Source: Gilliamella sp. N-G2 (GTDB lineage: Bacteria > Pseudomonadota > Gammaproteobacteria > Enterobacterales > Orbaceae). Taken from it: a stretch of DNA of 64,000 nucleotides. The notes below the pieces were generated by a model. It was not told the origin of the DNA. It was given only the letters and a program-made list of their open reading frames with translations, and did no database searches. Every line of letters begins with the position of its first letter. Within the stretch, counting starts at the first letter, position 1. The stretch lies in NCBI RefSeq assembly GCF_002142215.1, contig NZ_NAST01000004.1, positions 1 to 64,000 of the forward strand. Reading direction: 5' to 3'. Positions 57,613 to 64,000 of this stretch are shown piece after piece. The translations under genes were made by a program, and so were the position numbers.

Positions 57613-58713
57613 ATGTCGAACGTACTCGAACACTACCACTATTTACATCAAATTCCTGAACTTGGATTTGAAGAAGTTAAAACATCCAACTATATAGCCA
57701 CTAAACTGGAAGAAGCCGGTTATAAAGTCACGCGTAATATAAATAATACTACCGGAATTGTGGCTGAATATGATAGTGGTAAATCAGGCCCCGTACTGGC
57801 ATTACGTGCAGATATGGACGCTTTAGGACATATTATTGATGGTCAACATTGCGCCAGACACACGTGTGGTCACGATGGCCATTCATCAATGTTATTGACC
57901 GCAGCACAAGAGCTTATTAAAGAAGGGAATATCAAAAAAGGCAAACTAAAGCTGATCTTCCAACCAGCTGAAGAGCTAGGTTCTGGTGCATTAGCTATGA
58001 TTGAGGGTGGTGCAATTGACGATGTTGATATGATTATTGGTTTACATGTTCGACCTAAAGAAGAATGCCCTAAAGGTTTTGCATCTGCCGCTATGTTCTA
58101 TTCGGCTTCAACCACAGTTGAAGTCAATATTCATGGTGTTCCCGCACATGGAGCGAGACCACATTTGGGTGTAAACGCTTTAGATGCCGCAACTATGGCG
58201 ATTCAAGCCGTGAATACCATTCATCTAGCACCAAGTTTAACTTATAGCGTCAAAGCAACTCGTTGTATTTGTGATGCCGGTGTAACCAATGCTATTCCGT
58301 CCGAGGCTTATGTTTGTTGGGATTTACGTGCACCAACCAACCCAGCTATGGATGAATTAAAAGCCAAAACGCTTAAAGCGATTGAATTAAGTGTGGCATC
58401 TATCGGTGCTAAAGCTGATATCAAAGTATCGAAGGAAATCCCTGCTGCGGAAATTGATGATGAAGTCACGCAAATTATTGCTGAATCTATTATCGATGTA
58501 CTTGGCAAAGAGGGATTGAAAGAACCGATTTTTACACCAGGTGGCGAAGACTTCTTTAATTATCCGCGTGAAAGAGATGTAAAATCTGGTTTTTGGGGAT
58601 TAGGTGTCGATTTAACACCCGGTCTTCATCATCCTGATATGACTTTTGATATATCTGCATTAGAAAATGGAGTAAAAATTACTAAAACTTGTGCTTTTAA
58701 AGTTTTAGGTTAA
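57613..58713 (+). CDS. M20 family amidohydrolase/peptidase
   Basis: 366 residues from ATG 57613 (AAGGAG 7 nt upstream). Zinc ligands and catalytic region: LALRADMDAL, HTCGHDGHSSMLL, FQPAEELGSGALAMIEGG, and PGGEDFFNY. M20D members remove acyl or amino-acid groups from amides. In E. coli yjiHG is followed by iadA (isoaspartyl dipeptidase), so this may act on a related peptide or N-acyl amino acid; substrate uncertain. Confidence 0.9.
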   Translation: MSNVLEHYHYLHQIPELGFEEVKTSNYIATKLEEAGYKVTRNINNTTGIVAEYDSGKSGPVLALRADMDALGHIIDGQHCARHTCGHDGHSSMLLTAAQELIKEGNIKKGKLKLIFQPAEELGSGALAMIEGGAIDDVDMIIGLHVRPKEECPKGFASAAMFYSASTTVEVNIHGVPAHGARPHLGVNALDAATMAIQAVNTIHLAPSLTYSVKATRCICDAGVTNAIPSEAYVCWDLRAPTNPAMDELKAKTLKAIELSVASIGAKADIKVSKEIPAAEIDDEVTQIIAESIIDVLGKEGLKEPIFTPGGEDFFNYPRERDVKSGFWGLGVDLTPGLHHPDMTFDISALENGVKITKTCAFKVLG

Positions 58714-58719
58714 GCAATA

Positions 58720-58744
58720 AATCCGCCGAATATTTCGGCGGATT
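58720..58744. terminator. Bidirectional terminator
   Basis: AATCCGCCGAA-TAT-TTCGGCGGATT between convergent M20 and ribB genes; short U/A runs on both sides. Confidence 0.7.
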
Positions 58745-58754
58745 ATTAAAAACA

Positions 58755-59393
58755 TTATAATAATTTACGATAAGCCACTATATCTTCAATTGTGACTACC
58801 GGTAGCTGATGCTGTTTAGCAAACGCAACAACTTGTGGCGCTCTAGCCATTGAACCATCATCATTCGTTAATTCACATATCACTGCTGCTGGTTTATAGC
58901 CCGCTAATGCCACTAAATCAACAGAGGCTTCGGTGTGTCCCCGACGGGTTAATACCCCACCCTCTTTGGCAACTAATGGAAAGACATGTCCAGGATGATT
59001 TAAATCACTTGGTTTAGCATCGTCGGCGACCGCTGCTTTTACTGTAGTGACCCTATCCGCTGCTGACACTCCGGTGGTAACACCTTTTGCCGCTTCAATA
59101 GTAATGGTAAAAGCGGTATGGTTTTTACTCGTATTATTGGCAACCATCATTGGTAGTTCCAATTTATCACAATAGGATTGCGGCATACATAAACAAACGA
59201 TACCACTACCATATCGAATAGTTAGTGCCATTTGCTCTGTTGTGATTGTTTCGGCTGCCCAAATAATATCTCCTTCGTTTTCACGATCTTCATCATCTAA
59301 AACTAATACGCCAGATCCAGCTTTAATTGACGCGATTGCTCTTTTTACACGCTCAATTGGAGTTCCGAATTCATTTAAATTAAACTGATTCAT
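58755..59393 (-). CDS. ribB: 3,4-dihydroxy-2-butanone 4-phosphate synthase
   Basis: 212 residues (E. coli 217). [13 protein letters not shown] (acidic active-site loop), [46 protein letters not shown]. Converts ribulose 5-phosphate to DHBP and formate for riboflavin synthesis. Single-domain, no fused RibA. An FMN riboswitch lies in its leader. Confidence 0.97.
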   Translation of the reverse strand: MNQFNLNEFGTPIERVKRAIASIKAGSGVLVLDDEDRENEGDIIWAAETITTEQMALTIRYGSGIVCLCMPQSYCDKLELPMMVANNTSKNHTAFTITIEAAKGVTTGVSAADRVTTVKAAVADDAKPSDLNHPGHVFPLVAKEGGVLTRRGHTEASVDLVALAGYKPAAVICELTNDDGSMARAPQVVAFAKQHQLPVVTIEDIVAYRKLL

Positions 59394-59549
59394 GGTAGAT
59401 ACCTATCCTGTTTTATTAAACTAAATATATTTATTCTTAATTAACTAAATTAAATTTATTAAGCATTAAATATATTAAATACCAGAATCAGGGCAAGTGC
59501 TTGACCATAGTGATTTTGCTACAGCGCAAATATAGAAAAGATAAGCTAC

Positions 59550-59690
59550 TCTCTTTCATCCAGACTTTAACTGTCGGCTTTGGAATCTCACCAAATCTGC
59601 TGTCCTTAATAAAATAGAATTTTACTAAGCGCTCGTGGGCTATACCACCGGTGGGGAATTGCGCCCCGCCCTGAGAATTTTGTCAGTAAT
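59550..59690 (-). promoter_or_regulatory. FMN riboswitch upstream of ribB
   Basis: Reading minus: CAGGGCGGGGCGCAATTCCC (from about 59680), CACCGGTGG, AGCCCACGAGCG, a variable hairpin, then GGTGAGATTCCAAAGCCGAC and AGTCTGGATG: the conserved RFN blocks in order. FMN binding lowers ribB expression. The 160 nt to the start codon would hold the expression platform. Confidence 0.95.
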
Positions 59691-59750
59691 CTGACTTCGC
59701 ACACTATAATATAAAATGTCTAAAAAAAACACGTATATTTTTTAAGGATA

Positions 59751-59775
59751 AAAAAATTGCCGCAACAAGCGGCAA
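59751..59775 (-). terminator. Terminator of the pot operon
   Basis: Minus-strand TTGCCGC-TTGTT-GCGGCAA then TTTTTT after the potI stop. Confidence 0.85.
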
Positions 59776-59790
59776 TAATTAATAGTTAGA

Positions 59791-60792
59791 TTATCGCATG
59801 CGAATTTCTCTTAAATGTCGTTTTTCGGCGCGACGCATCCAAAGCCATGAAATAAAACCGATGATACCCACAATTATTAAAATAATTGTCGCTAAGGCAT
59901 TAACTTGTGGATCGACACCTAAACGAACTTTAGAAAACACCAGTTTTGGTAATGTCATTGCCCCCGGCCCAGTAACAAAATTAGCAATCACCACATCATC
60001 AAGTGATAAAGTAAATGCCAATAACCAACCAGAAACCAGTGCAGGTGCAATCATTGGTAAAGTAATTATGAAAAAAACTTTTAATGGGTTAGCACCGAGA
60101 TCTAAAGCCGCTTCTTCGATTGACTTGTCTAACTCTCGCAATCTGGCACTGATAACAACCGTGACATACGCAGTACAAAAAGTTGCGTGAGCCATCCAAA
60201 TGGTCATTGCGCCACGTTCTTTTGGCCAACCAAGCGCTTGTCCCATTCCGACAAATAGCAATAACAAGGCTAAACCAGTAATGACATCAGGCATAACTAA
60301 CGGTGCCGTAGTCATGAACGAGAACAGATTAGAGCCTCGAAATCGTCTAAATCGAATGATAGTAAAAGCGGCTAAAGTACCTAGTACAATCGCTAATGAA
60401 GCAGCACCTGCTGCAATAGTTAAACTTAATCCTACTGCTTTGAGTAAAGTTTCATTATGTATTAATTCAACATACCATTTGGTTGAAAAGTCTGCCCAAA
60501 CCGTTACTAGCCTTGAACTATTGAATGAATAAACAATTAGAATAATCATAGGAATATATAAAAAAGAAAATACTACTAAGAGAATTAATCCTTTTAAACA
60601 TCTCACTAATAACGCAATTGTTACAATTGTTGTTAAGATAAGGCTAAATAGCAAGCATCCGACATATAAGCTAGCACTACCTAATAGCGCAAATCCTGAT
60701 GCAGAGATCAAAACCGATAACACTATTGAACCGAATAATGCAGCAATAAAAACAATCAATGCTGATCGCATGACTAATGGTAAATTATTCAT
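59791..60792 (-). CDS. potI: Putrescine ABC permease PotI
   Basis: 333 residues, about 50 more than E. coli PotI (281). The body matches PotI closely (LYIPMIILIVYSFNSSRLVTVWADFSTKWY; EAALDLGANPLKVFFIITLP, the EAA loop that contacts PotG). The start MNNLPLVMR is also PotI-like, so the extra residues (about 10-62) are an insertion of two hydrophobic segments before the first normal helix. Partner of PotH in the inner membrane. Confidence 0.93.
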   Translation of the reverse strand: MNNLPLVMRSALIVFIAALFGSIVLSVLISASGFALLGSASLYVGCLLFSLILTTIVTIALLVRCLKGLILLVVFSFLYIPMIILIVYSFNSSRLVTVWADFSTKWYVELIHNETLLKAVGLSLTIAAGAASLAIVLGTLAAFTIIRFRRFRGSNLFSFMTTAPLVMPDVITGLALLLLFVGMGQALGWPKERGAMTIWMAHATFCTAYVTVVISARLRELDKSIEEAALDLGANPLKVFFIITLPMIAPALVSGWLLAFTLSLDDVVIANFVTGPGAMTLPKLVFSKVRLGVDPQVNALATIILIIVGIIGFISWLWMRRAEKRHLREIRMR

Positions 60793-61974
60793 TTATTTAC
60801 CTCCCATTTCTCGGTTCTGGAACTTATTAAAGTAGTAGATAGGTACAATTAATATCAATAACATCACTGTTGCCACTGCTGACGCGGCTGGCCAATCGTG
60901 ATTATTGAAGAATTCAGTCCATAGCTGTGTACCAATCATTAGACCATCGGATGGTCCTAGTAATTCTGGGATAACATATTCACCTACCGCAGGAATGAAT
61001 ACCAACATACCTCCGGCAATAACACCATTTTTGGTTAACGGTACAATAATCTTGAAGAAGGTTTTAATTGGTTTACAACCAAGATCTAATGCAGCTTCAA
61101 TCAGTGTTGTATCTACTTTACTTAATGAGGTATAAATTGGTAATACCACAAATGGTAAATAAGAATAGACAATACCGATATAAACCGCCAGATAGGTTTT
61201 CATTATGATTAATGGCTGATCTATAACCCCTAACCACATTAAGAAATTATTTAATAGACCATTAGGATTTAAAATCCCAATCCATGCATAAACCCGAATT
61301 AGAAACGAAGTCCATGATGGCAAAATAATTAATAGCAATAAAATATTTCTGGTTGACGGTTTACATTGTGAAATAGCCCAAGCTAAAGGGTAACCGATTA
61401 AAATACATAACAATGTGGAAATTGCAGCAACTTTTAATGATTGTAAATAAGAATCTAAATAAATAGTATCTTCGAGTAAATTAAAATAATTACCAAAGTT
61501 TAAAACAATATTTACTAGGCCATCTTCATAACTAAACAGTTCAGTATAAGGTGGAACGGCTGTAGCCACTTCGGAAAAACTGATTCGAAATACAATCAAA
61601 AACGGTAATAAAAATAGCAATAACATCCAACAATATGGAATAGCTATAACTAATAGACGACCATAGAGTGTCATCAAATCAGAATCATCACGTTGTAGTC
61701 GTAACTTACGGTAAGCATAATAGATCGCAATTAAACCTAATCCAGCAGGTATATATAAAATACTGCCGGCTATAATCAACCGATAAGCAAATTTAGATGG
61801 TTTATAATGTGCCAAATATGCGCCGACACATGATACTAATAAACTTAATACCATTGACGTAAATAACGCATCTAAAAACAGACTGTCAAATGCATTGATT
61901 GTTACAAAACGTAAATAAACACCAAGTAACACTAAGGCATTTAACAACAAACCCCATAAAATGGATCGCATCAA
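60793..61974 (-). CDS. potH: Putrescine ABC permease PotH
   Basis: 393 residues versus 317 in E. coli. From residue about 107 it matches PotH (IPYCWMLLLFLLPFLIVFRIS; KPSTRNILLLLIILPSWTSFL; EAALDLGCKPIKTFFKIIVP EAA loop). The first 105 residues add about three hydrophobic segments in place of a short cytoplasmic N-terminus. ATG directly upstream of potI overlap region. Confidence 0.93.
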   Translation of the reverse strand: MMRSILWGLLLNALVLLGVYLRFVTINAFDSLFLDALFTSMVLSLLVSCVGAYLAHYKPSKFAYRLIIAGSILYIPAGLGLIAIYYAYRKLRLQRDDSDLMTLYGRLLVIAIPYCWMLLLFLLPFLIVFRISFSEVATAVPPYTELFSYEDGLVNIVLNFGNYFNLLEDTIYLDSYLQSLKVAAISTLLCILIGYPLAWAISQCKPSTRNILLLLIILPSWTSFLIRVYAWIGILNPNGLLNNFLMWLGVIDQPLIIMKTYLAVYIGIVYSYLPFVVLPIYTSLSKVDTTLIEAALDLGCKPIKTFFKIIVPLTKNGVIAGGMLVFIPAVGEYVIPELLGPSDGLMIGTQLWTEFFNNHDWPAASAVATVMLLILIVPIYYFNKFQNREMGGK

Positions 61975-61989
61975 TTTATCCTCTTGTGT

Positions 61990-63126
61990 TTATTCTGTCA
62001 GCACAACACAGCTATCAATTTCCCAACTTAAGTTGACAATATCACCCCAAGTTGGCATTCCTTTACGATAACGGTGTTCGTTTTGCAGTTGAGCAATAAT
62101 AATCTGTCCACTTTGTAATTTAACATGGTAAATCGACAGATCACCTAAATAAGCAATTTCAACTACTTCACCCGTTGCAACATTGTAACCATTAGCAGGA
62201 ATTTCATCACAAAGTTTAATTTTTTCCGGTCTTAATGCGACTTGAATTGGTACGCCTTCAACCGCCGGTGAATCGTAATCGACTTTTAATGGATGTTTAA
62301 TCATCGGACAACTGATAATTAATCCATCTTCTAAGGTCTCTTGTAAAATGCCGTCAAAAACATTTACGGAACCAATAAATTCAGCACTATAACGGCTATT
62401 TGGATGTTCATAAATCTCTTCAGGCTCACCTATCTGCACAAATTGGCCTTTATTCATAATCGCAATACGGCCAGCCATAGTCATCGCTTCTTCTTGATCA
62501 TGAGTAACCATTACGCAGGTTGCCCCTACCTGTTCTAGAATGCTAACGACTTCAAGTTGCATTCGATCACGAAGTTGTTTGTCCAATGCGCCCATTGGTT
62601 CGTCTAACAATAGTAATTTTGGTCTTTTCGCTAAGCTTCTGGCTAAAGCGACACGTTGTCTTTGACCTCCTGAAAGTTGATGAGGTTTACGTTTGCCAAA
62701 CTGTTCCATATGCACAAGTGCCAACATCTCTTCAACTCTATGTTTAATTTCATTTTTATCTAATTTATCTTGTTTTAAACCAAAGGCAATATTTTGCTCA
62801 ACCGTCATGTGAGGAAAAAGAGCATACGATTGAAACATCATATTAATTGGACGATTATAAGGTGGTACTTGTGATAAATCTTTCCCATCTAAAATAATTT
62901 GTCCAGAAGTCGGTTGTTCAAAACCGGCAAGCATCCGTAATAATGTTGATTTACCACTACCAGAAGCACCTAATAAGGCAAAAATCTCTCCGGTATAAAT
63001 GGTTAAATTGACATCATCAACGGCATAATAATCATCATTAAAAACTTTGGTTAAATTTTTGATCTCCAATAATGGAGTTATCATCTTTTTTTTAGGCTGT
63101 ACCTGATTTGTTGTTTTATCGTTCAC
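61990..63126 (-). CDS. potG: Putrescine ABC ATPase PotG
   Basis: 378 residues from GTG 63126 (GAGG upstream; E. coli PotG 377); the ORF extends upstream but without a better start. Walker A GASGSGKST, Q-loop MFQSYALF, signature LSGGQRQRVAL, Walker B LLLLDEPMGALD, H-loop VTHDQEEA, and a C-terminal TOBE domain. Drives putrescine uptake. Confidence 0.96.
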   Translation of the reverse strand: MNDKTTNQVQPKKKMITPLLEIKNLTKVFNDDYYAVDDVNLTIYTGEIFALLGASGSGKSTLLRMLAGFEQPTSGQIILDGKDLSQVPPYNRPINMMFQSYALFPHMTVEQNIAFGLKQDKLDKNEIKHRVEEMLALVHMEQFGKRKPHQLSGGQRQRVALARSLAKRPKLLLLDEPMGALDKQLRDRMQLEVVSILEQVGATCVMVTHDQEEAMTMAGRIAIMNKGQFVQIGEPEEIYEHPNSRYSAEFIGSVNVFDGILQETLEDGLIISCPMIKHPLKVDYDSPAVEGVPIQVALRPEKIKLCDEIPANGYNVATGEVVEIAYLGDLSIYHVKLQSGQIIIAQLQNEHRYRKGMPTWGDIVNLSWEIDSCVVLTE

Positions 63127-63151
63127 GCTTTTTTCCTCATAACAACAAGCC

Positions 63152-63190
63152 AAAAAAAACAAGACGGAAAGATTTTAAATCTCCCCGTCT
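63152..63190 (-). terminator. Attenuator-like terminator between potF and potG
   Basis: Minus-strand AGACGG...GATTT-A-AAATC...CCGTCT hairpin (63162-63190) then an 8-T run. Partial termination would keep the binding protein in excess over the membrane subunits. Confidence 0.7.
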
Positions 63191-63227
63191 AGAATATATA
63201 AGTCAATTAATTGACATTTTCAAACGG

Positions 63228-64000
63228 TTATTTACCCGTTTTCAGTTTTGTCCATGTGCGAGTAATCACACGTTCAAGTTTAGGCTCTTTCACCGTTAAA
63301 GTGAATAAATTTGCCATTACTTCTGGTTTTGGATAAACCGCTGGATCGTTTCTCACTTCAGGTTTAACAAACTTATCATTAGCAACTTTATTTGGACTAG
63401 CAAAGTTAACATCATTAGTCACCTGAGCTGCAATTTCTGGCTTCAAAATGAAGTTTAAAAATTCATGTGCTTCATCAGGATTAGCTGCATCTTTTGGAAT
63501 AGCAAGAGTATCAAAGAAAACCAATGCACCTTCTTTCGGGATGTTATAATTAATATGCACACCATTATTAGCTTCGTTAGCTCTGTCGCGTGCTTGTAAA
63601 ATATCGCCAGCCCAACCTAAAATCACACAAATATCGCCATTTGCTAAGTCAGTAATATATTGAGATGAATGGAAATAACGAATATTAGGTCTGACGTTTG
63701 CCAATACACCATAAGCAGCTTCTGTATAATCTTTAGCATCAGTACTGTTTGGATCTTTACCTAAATATTTAAGCGCACTAGCAAAGATTTCAGTTGGTGC
63801 ATCTAAGAATGCCACACCACAATCTTTAAGTTTTTCCATATTTTCAGGTTTAAAAACTAAATCCCAACTATCAACTGGGGCATTTTCACCAAGACGTTCT
63901 TTAACTTTATCAATGTTATAACCAATTCCCGTAGTCATCCATACATATGGGATTGCATACTTATTATCGGGATCATGGTTAGCCATTAACTTCATTAAAT
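63228..64000 (-). CDS. potF: Putrescine-binding periplasmic protein PotF, C-terminal part
   Basis: About 257 residues up to the right edge; signal peptide and N-terminus lie outside. YVWMTTGIGYNIDKVKERLG, SWDLVFKPENMEKLKDCGV, RYFHSSQYITDLANGDICVILGWAGD and the end TRTWTKLKTGK match PotF and not the shorter-homology PotD. Delivers putrescine to PotGHI. Confidence 0.95.
   Translation of the reverse strand, partial: LMKLMANHDPDNKYAIPYVWMTTGIGYNIDKVKERLGENAPVDSWDLVFKPENMEKLKDCGVAFLDAPTEIFASALKYLGKDPNSTDAKDYTEAAYGVLANVRPNIRYFHSSQYITDLANGDICVILGWAGDILQARDRANEANNGVHINYNIPKEGALVFFDTLAIPKDAANPDEAHEFLNFILKPEIAAQVTNDVNFASPNKVANDKFVKPEVRNDPAVYPKPEVMANLFTLTVKEPKLERVITRTWTKLKTGK

Noticed and set aside
57142-57639. 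165-codon minus-strand ORF over yjiG
   Set aside because: Shadow of the yjiG membrane protein; no support.
59791-64000. Spermidine importer potABCD
   Set aside because: Sequence blocks and gene order (binding protein first, then ATPase) match potFGHI instead.
1-64000. CRISPR arrays, insertion sequences and rRNA genes
   Set aside because: No spaced repeat arrays, transposase genes or rRNA sequence were seen on reading the window.

Overview
The window is chromosomal DNA from an AT-rich gammaproteobacterium. The PotFGHI-type, YjiH/YjiG-type and RibB proteins are close to enterobacterial versions, but base composition is far lower in GC than in enterics; an Orbaceae/Gilliamella-like gut symbiont is my inference, not something the sequence proves. 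Three blocks are visible: a lambda-like prophage (1 to about 22215, cut at the left edge), a complete P2-like prophage (about 22262 to 55023), and host chromosome (55024-64000). The two prophages lie in tandem at one tRNA-Lys(CTT) gene: a 46-bp copy of the tRNA 3' part at 22216-22261 is repeated exactly inside the intact tRNA at 55024-55069.

Prophage 1. The leftward (minus) arm runs from cro through a frameshifted HTH gene, O (with five iterons, the probable origin), P, several small nin-region genes, NinB, NinG, a Q-type antiterminator, a Bro-N antirepressor preceded by a C4-like antisense RNA, an EndA-like nuclease, then holin, M15 endolysin and Rz/Rz1, ending in unknown cargo genes and the start of a Rha-type regulator. 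Structural genes must lie left of position 1. The rightward (plus) arm starts at a second operator cluster and a boxA-like site and carries many small early genes, a Sak/DUF1071 annealing protein, a YqaJ exonuclease, RdgC, SSB, an MT-A70 methylase, an excisionase-like protein and the integrase. CI sits between two operator clusters built on the same ACCTTTTGGT motif. The rightward operon is punctuated by at least six intrinsic terminators, which fits antitermination control, and holds two structured intergenic segments that share a 15-nt complementary stretch.

Prophage 2. Order is int, a secreted protein, the CI-type repressor, Cox, small early genes (DUF2732, TraR/DksA), a PAPS-reductase-like protein with Dam-type and C5-cytosine methylases, the rolling-circle A protein, cos, Q-P (minus) and O-N-M-L-X-lysis-R-S-V-W-J-I-H-G-FI-FII-E/E'-T-U-D-ogr (plus). 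Three late promoters carry the same GTTGTRA-N9-TYACAAM dyad, the likely Ogr targets, and the E gene has the P2-type T TTT TTG frameshift signal. Between ogr and the attachment site, where P2 carries tin/old, there are four unrecognised genes, including a Myb-like plus MucR-zinc-finger protein.

Host part. tRNA-Lys with its promoter; a paired SMR exporter; an operon of YjiH-like, YjiG-like and M20 amidohydrolase genes; ribB under an FMN riboswitch; and the putrescine importer operon potFGHI (minus strand, potF cut by the right edge), whose two permeases carry unusual extra N-terminal membrane segments.
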